From NCBI RefSeq assembly GCF_022682495.2, contig NC_071388.1, positions 83,019,073 to 83,083,072 on the forward strand: a stretch of 64,000 nt of DNA, written 5' to 3'. Positions 11,945 through 22,502 of this stretch are shown in pieces (position 1 is the stretch's first letter; every line of letters begins with the position of its first letter). The DNA is from Desmodus rotundus. Taxonomy: Eukaryota; Chordata; Mammalia; Chiroptera; Phyllostomidae. The position numbers were made by a program, and so were the translations under genes. Under the pieces are notes generated by a model. It was not told the DNA's origin, searched no databases, and saw nothing but the letters and a program-made list of their open reading frames with translations.

Positions 11945-12008
11945 CCTCTCTCTCTCCTTTCTCTCTGTCTCTATCCATCTCTCTCTCTCTCTCTCCTCTC
12001 TCCCTCCC
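11945..12008. repeat. Imperfect (CT)n tract
   Basis: CT-rich, mostly dinucleotide repeat with interruptions. It is purine-rich on the other strand. Confidence 0.85.
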
Positions 12009-12244
12009 CAAACTTCATGCCTGTTAATGACACCTAACAAAAGAGCTCTTGAGTTATTTAACAAGTTGTCTTATTAATTAATAATATTAAAGTGGTTGGC
12101 ATCTCAACAAATTTATGTACTATACTTATGCGTAGGCTTTCAGAAAAAAAATTTAGTTATTTTCCATTGGTTATTCTTTGTTTGGACCTTTATAAACAGC
12201 CACATTTCCCAAATTATCAAACAGTGACTAAAAAATAAAATATG

Positions 12245-12259
12245 CCAATATTTATTAAT
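12245..12259. repeat. Left target-site duplication of the 5S fragment
   Basis: CCAATATTTATTAAT, identical to 12301-12315 on the other side of the 5S rRNA-derived insert. Confidence 0.9.
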
Positions 12260-12260
12260 G

Positions 12261-12300
12261 AGACGAGATCGGGCGCGTTCAGGGTAGTATGGCCATAGAC
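12261..12300 (-). pseudogene. Tailless 5S rRNA retropseudogene (nt 1-40 only)
   Basis: On the minus strand this 40-nt block equals the first 40 nt of vertebrate 5S rRNA, beginning GTCTAtGGCCATACtACCCT and running through the gaacgcgcccgatctcg stretch. I count two differences from the standard sequence (C6 to T, in a CpG, and C15 to T). The match ends at nt 40. There is no poly(A) tail, only one unexplained base (12260). It is flanked by a perfect 15-bp duplication and embedded in AT-rich DNA. The 5S internal promoter boxes lie beyond nt 40, so it cannot be transcribed as 5S. The form fits the class of mammalian tailless retropseudogenes made from 3'-truncated small RNAs by L1 machinery. Confidence 0.93.
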
Positions 12301-12315
12301 CCAATATTTATTAAT
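12301..12315. repeat. Right target-site duplication of the 5S fragment
   Basis: CCAATATTTATTAAT, a perfect copy of 12245-12259. Confidence 0.9.
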
Positions 12316-12654
12316 CAAATGAGCATAAGTTTCACTATAAACTAACAAAATCAACCATTTTAAAATGAGAACAAGAAAAAAATTAGAAAGAATCAGTGTG
12401 AACCAAAAATAAAATTATATATTCTATGTAACTATAGAAGAATAAAAACTCTCACTGAAAACAATGTTTCTCTATAAACCCTCACTAAAGAATGTTCAAT
12501 TAAATTTAACAGACTTATTGATTGGATAGTAAAATCCAGGAGAGGTTTTCTGCACAATACAGTTATTTTGTAAGTTTAGTCATGTTGGTAATAAATTGTA
12601 TTATGCCAAACCCATATTTTAATATTAAATAGATATACTAATATGTTATGTATC

Positions 12655-12720
12655 ATATATGTAATATATAGTTCTGTTATATATGTGTGTGTATAGATAT
12701 AGATAAATATATATATATGC
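12655..12720. repeat. AT-rich low-complexity tract with (TA)n runs
   Basis: Alternating TA and TG dinucleotides (tatatatg, tgtgtgtata). Confidence 0.7.
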
Positions 12721-12946
12721 AAATTAATTTAATAACATGTTGTGAACCAAGATGTAGTAATAAGGAAAAACAGTAGTTCACAGAGTAATTATGTAAAGTG
12801 GGATAAAATAATTACTAAACAGAAAATTTTTTTTGACAAGCATCACAAGTTTTTGCAAATGTATTATCCAAAATGTGATAGTAAATACAAAGCAGTAATT
12901 TGAAGGTTTTTTAAAGAAAAAAAAATAAGTAATTTTTATATTAACT

Positions 12947-13000
12947 AGGACGATAAGTTCTCTGACTCAAAATAGGACAATAAGTTCTGTCACTCAAAAT
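12947..13000. repeat. 27-bp tandem duplication
   Basis: Two adjacent 27-bp units (12947-12973 and 12974-13000), each beginning agga(c)RATAAGTTCT and ending CACTCAAAAT or GACTCAAAAT. They differ at about three positions. Confidence 0.85.
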
Positions 13001-14860
13001 ATTTGAATTAAAATATCATCAGTTTTTGTTTTGATCAAAAGACAAAACAGATGGAAAAGGACAAGATCAACAGATATTATCATTAATTCAGAAACATTAT
13101 TCTTGCACAATTCACATGATGAATTAGGAACAGAAGCCTTAGAACATAACGCCGCTAGGTATTATGATAAAGAAAATACAACTTGATATTAAAGTGTGGC
13201 TTTTCCCTATAAATACAAGATTTTAAGGCCAGCTGCTTTCTCTAATTTAGGTGCCCACCTTTTAAAATATGTGAATACAACCGACAGAGTCAGTGCAGTT
13301 GATTGTCTTTACTATTGCTTTTACTCTCTGTTGAGTGAATCTCAAAGTGGCCCTGAAATAAGAGCAGACAGCTGTGTAAAAATCAGAAATGGCACGGCCC
13401 ACATTTATCCTCTGTTACTCCGCCTACTTAAATTTTGTGATAGTAATGATCAACTAATTATACATTTGTGAAGCACCTACCTGCACAAAATGACATGCTG
13501 TTTAACTTCACTTATCATAATCAATGGTATGAGATGGACAGGGAAACGATTAGTTATAATCAACCATGAATGCTATGACATTCCTATATATCAGGAGACT
13601 GTTGTGTGGAAAAGAATGTGTTGGCAATGGACTACATTGTCTCTCCTCACCTGTGGGCATGCTGCAGCAAAGGAAAAATGAAGGTGACCTCGTCCAATCC
13701 CTGTGTAAACATGCTAATTACAGCCCTCCAGGTAAGCATGCATATGTAGTTGCTGGTGCTGGGAGAATCCTCATATGCAAAATGCTTTGCAAGATGTGCC
13801 TCACCTCTTCAGGATTGCCCGTGGGAATAAACATGGTGTTCTGGGATCTACTGTGAAGCTCCTTGAGAAATGTATTATAAAATGTAATTATAAGGGAATA
13901 AATAACTTGTAGATATTACAAAGAGTATCTTCTGTGTGAATGGTGACCTACATGCATCACCTAGGGACCACAGGTGTTAAATCCAAATGAGAGAGCCTCT
14001 CAATACAGCAAGAGACAGCCTGGGAGCCCTGCGGGGATTCTGCACTTTTCCATACTTCTTCACCTGCCTTGTATTTACTGTTATTTTTGAAATTCTGAAA
14101 TTATTAGTAAATTTTGGTGCTGGATGAGAGCTCCAATTTTGTTGAATTTAAACAATCCCAGGTTGAGAGTTATCTCAGGTTGTCAGTCGATTTGAAAGAC
14201 GGGATTACAAAATGTGTTTTGAAGGTACTTGTGCAAAACAATTACGCTGTTGTTTATATAGTTTGTATATTTTGGGGGATTGTAGTGGGGGATTACTGGG
14301 GATTATAGGATTTACTACTCCAAGTCTGTCCACTTCTTGGTACTATCGCTATAGTGCAAATAGTATAAATGTTAAGACAGAAGCAAATCTCACATGTAAG
14401 TAGGTACACATCTATTACTTGGGGAAAAAAGATGAGGTTAGGTTAATAGCCATTTTTCATTTCCCGTGCCTTTCTTTTTTATTAGTTTACTAGGTTATTA
14501 AGTGGGGTTATGAAGGATAATTAGCAAATTAATGACACATAGATTTATAATTTAGGAAAACATATCCTACCTGTGAAGTAGAGAATAAATTAGAGAAGGG
14601 GATAAAAAGAGGCAAGGAGGATAGATGAGAGCAGGGTTGAGCATGGGCAACTGTACTTCCTCAGGGAAAAATTGGTATGGAATTTATTTATTGTTAAGGG
14701 TGAAAGGTGCAGAGATATTATAGAAGAATTGGCAATATATTGTATGTTGAGATTATAATTAAGAGTAAAGTTCAAGATGAATGTAATTATTTGTTTTCCA
14801 TAAGTAATATTTATAGTCAAAAGAGAAAGGAGTTATTAGAAGAGTCTTAGAATACCATAG
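13001..14860. other. Intergenic, no gene recognised
   Basis: Moderately AT-rich. Plus-strand open stretches of about 60-96 codons exist at 13196-13471 and 13566-13856. They overlap one another in part, show no recognisable domain and have no supporting context, so they are not called as genes. Confidence 0.5.
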
Positions 14861-14945
14861 TTTTCTTTTCTTTTCTTTTCTTTTCTTTTCTTTTCTTTTC
14901 TTTTCTTTTCTTTTCTTTTCTTTTCTTTTCTTTCTTTTCTTTTCC
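14861..14945 (+). repeat. (TTTTC)n pentanucleotide microsatellite
   Basis: About 85 bp of near-perfect ttttc units with one short unit near the 3' end. On the minus strand it reads as a GAAAA array. Confidence 0.95.
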
Positions 14946-15738
14946 ATATAATCCATTGGTATAGAGAATGTGAGGAAGGTGTTAGGAGATCCGTCCCCAG
15001 TCCTCCAGAGCTGGTCTATGTGAATGGCTCCCAAATATTGTATGCACAAGGCCTGTTCACATCAAGTTTCTCTTCAGCTGCAAAGTAGACATTACCAGCA
15101 ACCAAACATAATTCGAGCTCTTCCAAAGCTACTTCAATCAATCTGTAGGCAAGTGCCTAAAAAGGTAAGTGTGTATGAGAAACTGAAGCATAAGGAGAGG
15201 GCACATATCCTAAAGAGTCAGAGGAAATTTGTAGCAAGGATGTAATTAAAAAAAAAAAAAACAGAGAGGTTTAGTATAAAATAAGAGGTTCTGGAGAATA
15301 GGGAAGGCCCAGAAAGACTTTCCATAATTTTTCCCTCTCTGAAAGCACAAACAGTAGTAGCAAGCGTATATAGCTCCCACTCTGTCCACTAAACACAGAG
15401 GTGCACATGGCAGAAAGCTGGGGCTTTTGAGGACCTTCTCTTTGAGGAGTGACCAGTGAGATGCTGGGTCTGGGGAAGAAGGTAGCACTGATTTGGGGGG
15501 AAGAAAGGGTCATTGCTCTTGGCAGTGGATGGCGACAAGCTGAGGCCACACTCTTGCTGCATAGCCCCAGTGGCTGTGTGGGTCTATCTAGGGAATTGCC
15601 TGCCCGCCCGCCCTGAGTGGGGCCCCTAGAGGTTTATGGGTCACAGTTAGTCTGAGTATAAATTGAGCGGTGAGGTCAGCAGATAGGATTAGGCTAAGGG
15701 GCTGAGGCATGAGGTGGGGAACCCTGACATTCGGGACT
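14946..15738. other. Sequence flanking the DMWD-like pseudogene
   Basis: An A run at 15247-15260 marks a possible tail of an unidentified plus-strand insertion. 15540-15738 is GC-rich and could be 3'UTR-derived sequence of the neighbouring minus-strand retropseudogene, but no poly(T) marking its 3' end was found. Confidence 0.35.
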
Positions 15739-16476
15739 TCACACCTGTGCCTTTTGGGTAGTTACTGCTTGTGAGATGCCCTCTCTACCATGAGCTTGCA
15801 GGGTGACCACAGCCAGCTTCTTTCTGCCTTGGTCTCACCTCTTCATCTGGGACGGCCTGGCCCCATCCAGGCCCAGCTGCCGAGGAGGCCCTTGCAGCAG
15901 GCAGAGGCACACAATGCTCTTGGGAGGGGAGAACAGAGCTGCCCCTGGGCCATCTCCTGCACTCCAGCGGCTCTAGCAGCAGCATCCAGGATGCGGCCAG
16001 TGGGTCGCAGAGGCTCAGGCCACTGGGTTCTGCCTGGCTGTCCATGTCCCCACCGCTGCCCTGGCTGGTATTACTCAGGCCAACCAGCTGTGAATGGGGA
16101 CAGCCACAGGCCACTACTTGCCCATCAGAGAAGGATCGAACCATGATCAAGTCATCTTTACCACCTGTCATCACACAGTGGCCGTCAGGGTTTCAGGACA
16201 CAAATGAGTTCCTGCAAATTAGATTTTTATGCGCTGAAGCAGGAGCAGGCTAAATTTGAGCCATAGGCAAGAAAACGAACATGTTCAATGGTCGGTAAAC
16301 TACTGCCCACTTTGCAGTGGGTTACAGGACCCTGGCTCTTGGCAGTGTAGACCGGGAGCCCTGGCCCTGCGTTAGCCCGCCGTATACTGGGGCCTGCCCA
16401 GGTGCACAGGTGGCTGTCGGTGTACAGGTACAGGTGGCCACTGGCATGTGATGACAAGAACTAGCTCTCTGACTCA
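15739..16476 (-). pseudogene. DMWD: Processed pseudogene of a WDR20/DMWD-family gene, best fit DMWD
   Basis: DMWD and WDR20 are WD-repeat proteins linked to USP12/USP46 deubiquitinases. In a GC-rich island the minus strand encodes, in order, an ESES-then-stop start, SHASGHLYLY (about 16424-16455), VYTAKS, a LAC motif, TGGKDDLIMVRSFSDG (about 16125-16172) and LLEPLECRR (about 15985). After a frameshift there is an ACCKGLL-SW stretch, then a DEE tail, ending at TGA 15739-15741. These parts fall in the order of the DMWD protein, and SHASGH plus the C-terminal match favour DMWD over WDR20. Exon-spanning continuity without introns indicates retrocopying. It is 5' truncated and has two large internal deletions (about 738 bp against a parental coding region of about 2 kb), several frameshifts and in-frame stops. 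No target duplication or tail was identified. Confidence 0.72.
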
Positions 16477-19039
16477 GAATATAAGATTTTAAATTATCCT
16501 CACATTTGAGAAAAAATAAAATTATGAAAGAGATAGTAAATACAAAAGATCTCCCACCTATAGAATACTCAAAGACAGAAGAGTATTGTTAGTTTGAAAG
16601 TTACTAACTCAAATTTAAAAGTAACTAAAGCATAGTTTTTAAAAATGTTAAAAATTCTTTTTCGCAAAACAAAATATTACTTGAGGTAGTACTTCACTCT
16701 GGCACTTTACCTCACTCTTAGACTAAATTACAAACTCAAAAATAAAATAGTATGGTAAAAAAATAATGGTATCTTTACAAAACAGTGAAAAGACATAAAT
16801 CAATAAAAACCTAAAACATATTTTACATAGAGGGATAATTTTAATTGCCAAAGTCGAATACATATTAAGAATACTGTGAAATGGTGACCCAAAAGACTTC
16901 TATTAACAAAAACTACTTGAATCAGTGTAAACATTGAACTAATTGAATGGTGTAAACATTAAAGTAACCAAACTATAATTCTTCTACATATGGAGAAGAA
17001 TTAGAACACTCTAATTATTGAAATACTATAGGTAAACGCAGGATTAAATCCTACAAAGAGAGTGAACTAATAGAAAGTGTACCTCTTAAATACGTTCAAT
17101 AGTAAAGAAAGCACACAAATGACCAGGCAGAAAAATATAGAAAATAAAGCAACAGCAAAAATACATAAATATAAAAATCATAACCATAAATGTATTAGCC
17201 TAGTATTACCATACATGTAAATATGTAAATTTTTATTATTAATAATTTTCTGATGTTATGTTTGTACTTGCACAATACTTAAAGATTCTGGATCCAAGTC
17301 AATGCTCAATCAATAATGATGACAATGGTGATAATCACAATTGTTCTATGGTACATTTAAAAATACCATATATATGGAAAATAAAATGGAACATTTGTAA
17401 TTAAGGCAAAACACAGATGCATAAGGGACAAGAGGGCAGGATTTTTAATATTCATTGATGTTTGTTTTCATTTTTGGAATTTTTTTTCTGTTTCTAATTT
17501 CTGTTTGTCATGTCCACCATTTATTCAGAGAAAGTATTGTGCAGTGGAAAAAAGAGGTAAATAAAAAAGTCAGTGATTCAATTTGTGTCACAAAGCTTAA
17601 GGCCTCAGTGGAACAGAAAGGTTTGTAGTGAATAGGCAATAAATTATAAAGAATTCTACTGAGTCAGAGCTTCTGTAGCTCAAGAATATAGAGAGGTTTC
17701 TTGTTCTGAGGAGGGGAATATCTTAGATCTCTGAGAAACAGAACACGTTAATGGAAGAAGAGGCAGAACTTTAAGATAATTTTCTGGAATCTAAGAGTAA
17801 ATGACATCTTTGCATTACTTCCTGGACTGCACTGGTGATTGTAACAATATTCAATGAAATAGTTTTTTAATGTAAAGGATCCTTAAGTTCACTGGTAATA
17901 ACCGATGACATTAATATGCCCAAGAGTGTCACTGAAAAATCAGAATGCTTTCTGGATCTACACAGTTTGCTGATGGGAACCAGGGTAACTCAGTAGCAAT
18001 ACACATTGTACTGTGAAACAAACTTAAACTGAGGCTTTGCTTTCTAAGTGATGCCATTGTAGAAAAACTTCTTTCAAGATTGTAGAGTCCATTGTTCCTC
18101 ACCCGACAACTGAATAAAGCCTTGCCATTATGCAAGTCCCCTTGGAAGAAGGTAGAGGGGACCCGTACTGTTGGAGCTCAACCCTAAATTGGTTTAAGTT
18201 TTGATATCTGGGAGGAATGGGGGATCCTAATAAAAATGAAGTTAGTGTTCAAAGAACTTAAAAGAACGAAGTTATTATTCATGTATATTTGAATATATGA
18301 AATGAAATTTTATATTGATGGCAGTTATGTAAACATTATAAGAATACTTGTGTGTTTAACCACATTACATAAAAACAAGAAAATATAACTATATTAATCA
18401 AAATGTGATCATCTACCTATAAACCCAAGAAAATCAGCAAAAACAATGAATAAAATTGGTGAGTTCATATGTGCCCAAGTTTAAAATATTTTCTTATTCA
18501 TCAATAATAATAGTCCAGAAAAATTATGAATAAAATATTTAGAGTATCCTTAGGAAGATAATTGTAAAGTACTTATAAATAATTTTAATGAGAACATTAC
18601 ATGATTTAAATAATATAAGTTGAATAAACAGATATATGGTAAAATAAATCTAATTATAAAGATACAATTGCTTCATATATCAATGTATAAATATTACTAC
18701 AAAATTAAAAGGCCTGCAAGAATAAGTTGAGAAATTCACAAATTTAATAAAGTGCTTTAGAAAGCTTTCCAAATACAAAATAAAAATGATAAAGTCACTA
18801 TTATTCATACATAGAAAAGTAATCAGATAGAAATTATAGTTCAAGAAACCCAGTTTTATAATTGTAATACAATAGTGTGTCTGAAAAACAAGAGTGATAA
18901 TTTTGTTTTCAGAAGCAAATAATTATGAAAAGTGTGTTGATGGATTAGATTGCAAAAAGAAGAGACTGTATTTTCTTCCATTTGGCATATAAATGAAAGA
19001 TAAAATCATGCATTCAAATTTCCAGTTACAAGTAAGATG
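16477..19039. other. AT-rich intergenic, possibly old L1 debris
   Basis: Very AT-rich, with no gene. About 18360-18950 has the A-rich, L1 ORF2-like look (for example aaacccaagaaaatcagcaaa), but too decayed to assign. Confidence 0.45.
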
Positions 19040-20162
19040 GGGAAGCTTGGGCAGACAAATCATCATTACTTCTGAGAACAACTAGAAAATCTGAACAAAC
19101 TACAAAACTTATCTAGGTAAAGCACCAGTCTAGATTTATATAATAAGCAAAATATATTTCCCCCCCAAAAAATAGGAATAAAGACACTTAAAGAACAAAA
19201 GTTATTTTAAAAATTCCCCAAGGCAAATTTCACTGAAGAAAATGCCAATGGAGTTCTTCCAGTACAAAGGTACACAATGAGTAAATAGAAATGAATATCG
19301 AATATCTAAATCAATTATTTTAATATCTGTGTCCTTTAATATATATATAAAGAAACATAAGAAAAGAGGGTGGAAGTAAATATTTTTAAAAGCTCTAAAG
19401 TTTTAGCTTTGTCAGGGAGTGGTAAAAGTAAAAAGAAATATATAGTAATAAGTTGTGTAAGTTATGTAATAATTGATGAGATCATAATTTTTAAATAATG
19501 CTAAAATAAGGAAAGTAATATATAATTAAAAATATATTGTGGGAAAGAATAAAAATATATGATTAATCCAAACTAAGTGAAAAAAGAAGCTGCAAGAAAC
19601 AGTAACCTGATGAACCAAGTATAGCAGCATAATACTAGATAAAGTAGACTATTAGTCCAAGTAGAATATTAAACAAAGTAAACTATAAGGCAAGAAACCT
19701 TACCAAAGATAAAGGATGTGATGGTTAACTTTATATGTCAACTTGACTGGACCATGGGACGTCCAGATTTCCAGCTACATGTTATCTCTGTGTGTGTCTG
19801 TGAGGGTATTTCTGGATAAAATGAAGATTTAAATTGGTGAACTCAGTAAAAAGGTTTGATCTCCCCAGTGCAGGTGGGCATCATTGAACTTACTGAGGGC
19901 CTGAGTAGAACAAGAAAGCAGAGAAAAGAATTCCCCCCACTTTTGCTTCCTGCCTGCCTGCTTGGTTTGGGCCATTTCATCATAAATTCTCAGGTCCTTG
20001 TACTAGGATTTCCACTATTGGCTCCCCACCATCTCAGACCTTCAGACTGTAACCAAAATACGCCACCAGCTTTCTTGAATTTAGAGCTTTAAGGTGGAAG
20101 ATCATGGGACTTCAGATGTGAGACAATTTCTCAATATAAGTCATATATACATACTATACATA

Positions 20163-20838
20163 CCCAGTCCGGAAAAAAGTCCAGCCATTGTTAACATAAT
20201 GACAACAGTTTGTGTGACATCAATATAACCTGGCAGCCAAGGAGAGTGGACTGGAATGCTCTTGCATGAACTATGGCAACTTCACTGTACTAGTCAGTGG
20301 AGATGGTAGACACTGTTGGGTGAGCATGTGTACTGTGCCACCATCACTTCAAAATGACTGGGTAGGACAACAAATCTGCATCAAATTTTGCATTAAGCTT
20401 GAACATCCCTATACAGAAACTATTCAGATGTTTCCAGAAGGACACAGCTATGGGCAACTGGTCATTGGCAGCTTCATCACGACAACACACCCCCTCATAC
20501 ATCATGTCTCATGTAGAGTTTTTTGACAAAACATCAAATCTCCGGGGTGACTCTGCTTCCTTACAGCCAGATTGGGCTCCCTGTGACTTCTGGCTTTTCC
20601 CAAAACTAAAATCACCTTTATAAGGGAAAAGACTTCATACCATTGATGAGATTTAGGAAAATACAATAGGGCAGCTGATGGTGATTAGGAGAGCTGTTTC
20701 AGGTCCCAAGGGGCCTATTTTGGAGGAGACTGAGATATCCTTATCCTATGTACAATGTTTCTTATATCTTGCATTTTCTTCAATAAATGTCTCTATTTTT
20801 CATAGTAAATAGCTGGATACTTTCTGGACACACCTTCA
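20163..20838 (+). mobile_element. Internally deleted mariner transposon
   Basis: Imperfect terminal inverted repeats: 5' cccagtccggaaaaaagtcc and, at the 3' end, the reverse complement of tgtgtccagaaagtatccag. A TA dinucleotide lies on each side (20161-20162 and 20839-20840). It is about 676 bp, roughly half the usual 1.3 kb. Transposase remnants are recognisable: an N-terminal helix-turn-helix piece (QQICIKFCIKLEH, about 20370-20410), then directly a C-terminal piece with HHDNTPPHTS (about 20476-20505) and WAPCDFWLFPKLK (about 20573-20611). The latter two carry the last two aspartates of the D,D34D catalytic triad. The region with the first aspartate is gone, and frameshifts and stops are present, so it could only move in trans. 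Confidence 0.85.
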
Positions 20839-20882
20839 TACATACATACATAAATACACACATACATACATACATACATACT
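20837..20882 (+). repeat. (CATA)n microsatellite
   Basis: A tetranucleotide array with one aca interruption, grown at the 3' end of the mariner insertion. Confidence 0.9.
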
Positions 20883-21239
20883 TACTATTAGTTGTTTCTT
20901 TAGAGAAACCTGGTTAATACAAGGGAAATTTTACATGATAATGAACTTAATACATCAAGAAGATTCTAAATCAATATTAATTTCAATAACATAGCTTCCA
21001 AAATATATAAATCAAAATCAAGAAGAAAAAAATAACAGAATAATCCACTACCATATTAGAAGACATCAATACACTTCTCTGAAAATGTGACTGAATGAGT
21101 AGAACTAAAAATTAAAAAAGATGAAACATTGTTAAAAAGGAGAGGAAAACCACAATTAAAAATGGAAATGACAGAGAATAGTATTTTAAAATACTATTCT
21201 GAAAATTAAGCAATTATCTTAAAGTAATCATGGATCAAA

Positions 21240-21257
21240 CAAAAATCATAGCAGTTA
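21240..21257. repeat. Left target-site duplication of L1 copy C
   Basis: CAAAAATCATAGCAGTTA, identical over 18 bp to 24546-24563. Confidence 0.92.
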
Positions 21258-22502
21258 CGGAGATTCTGGAAATGCAGTACTTGAAGCCTCCTGTATCCAC
21301 GTGAAATTTGTAACTAAACTACAGCACAACCATCATTCAGAACCACCTGAAATTTAGCTTAACGGAAGTCCTCCAACTAAAGATGTAAAGAAGATGCCAC
21401 ATCAAGAATAGTAGGAGGGACGGAGATGCATAACAGGCTGGTCCCTCATCCACATGTTGGGGGTTAAAAATCAGCAGGGATATGTCAGGTGCAGAGGTCT
21501 ACCGTGAAGAACAATGTGTCCCAGGGCCCCTGAGCCCAGGGCCCCTTAGCCCAGGGTTCCAATAACAGAAAGAAAAGTCCCCATAACTTCTGGCTATAAA
21601 CCAGCTTGCGTTGTGGCTGAGTGAGAAAAACTTCTGGAGTTCCAAGAGTTCTTCTTAAAAAACCCACTCACAGAATTATTCAGATTCATTCACTTTGAGT
21701 TCCAGAGCTGAGGCACCAGAGACATACTGGTGGGAACTGAATAGTCTGATAACAAAGGGAGTGATGTACGGGCAGCTTTTTCCCAGATAGAAGTGCTGGC
21801 AGAAGCCATTGTTCCTTTGATAAGCCCTTCCCCAACAGAGTTGGCAGGCAGGTAGGCAACATATCAGAGTCTCCATCAACCTGGCTCCCACTGTTCCCCT
21901 GGTGCTGGTGATTTCCTGAGACCCACCTATTCTACCCATCTTGTGGGCCCACCTAAATTATTTTCAATGCCTCCTGGGCACCTCCAAGCCTAGCACAAAG
22001 CTCCAGATTGCTTTGTAGCTGGCTGGCCCCAAGTAAGGCGCAAGTGGCAGCTCACCTTGGCCTGAACCTCCCTGGAAGCCCCAGTGGACAGCTTCAGACC
22101 ATGTCAAAGTACCTACCATCTTCCTCTACAAGAAACACACTGAAGTGTCTGAGTCAGCGTGCAGGAGATCCTCACTGAAGTTAAGTCTCACTCCATGAGG
22201 TCAGCCCCTGCACAGCTAATCGTCCATGGTGGTTAGTTGGTGGTTTCAGCCATTCCTCACAGCCGATCATCCTGGGGGTGAATCACTCTCATTGACATAC
22301 AGACAGCAATCAAGGCTCAAATACAACAGGTGGGTGTACACATCCCACACAAGAGGTGATACTAGAGTGCCCAAGTCTGGTAAACAAGGAGTCTGTGCCA
22401 GTGGACCCTACGGGACATTTACTACATAAGGCCACTCTGTCAACCTGGGAGACCTAGAAGCTCCACCTAATACATAGAAACAAACACATGGAGACAGCAA
22501 AA

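Larger units (their letters stand above)
10018..12244. other. Intergenic, no gene recognised
   Basis: AT-rich sequence with short microsatellites only (11636-11680 and 11945-12008). No coding or RNA gene was seen. Confidence 0.6.
19717..20921 (+). mobile_element. TG...CA-bounded mammal-wide repeat, split by mariner
   Basis: Begins tgtgatggttaactttatatg and ends tttagagaaacctggttaataca, the two ends of a very common mammalian interspersed repeat whose catalogue name I am not sure of. A possible 5-bp duplication flanks it: aagga (19712-19716) and aggga (20922-20926). The left part is 19717-20160 and the right part about 20883-20921. The mariner copy and the CATA array lie between them. Confidence 0.6.
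19040..21239 (+). mobile_element. Ancient LINE-1 (host of the nested stack), ORF1/ORF2 junction region
   Basis: Plus-strand, strongly decayed L1. 19040-19716 reads as the inter-ORF and early endonuclease region (aagtaaaaagaaat; ctataaggcaagaaacctt). The endonuclease sequence resumes at 20922 with gaaattttacatgataatga and catcaagaagattc, the expected continuation. The L1 was therefore split by the 1.2-kb insertion at 19717-20921, and again at 21240-24563 by a younger L1. No reading frame survives. Confidence 0.6.

Noticed and set aside
13196..13856. Overlapping plus-strand frames as a possible small gene.
   Set aside because: Two overlapping frames, no family resemblance, no splice or promoter context; not supportable.
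15155..15175. aaaaaggtaagtgtgt looks like a strong 5' splice donor after a short open frame.
   Set aside because: No matching acceptor, exon homology or conserved frame could be seen; such donors occur by chance every few kb.
15247..15260. A run next to the DMWD-like island as its poly(A) tail.
   Set aside because: The pseudogene is on the minus strand, so its tail should be a T run at the low-coordinate side; this is an A run on the plus strand.
20837..20882. CATA array as part of a CRISPR-like or regularly spaced repeat.
   Set aside because: Simple contiguous tetranucleotide repeat with no spacers, in a mammalian nuclear sequence.
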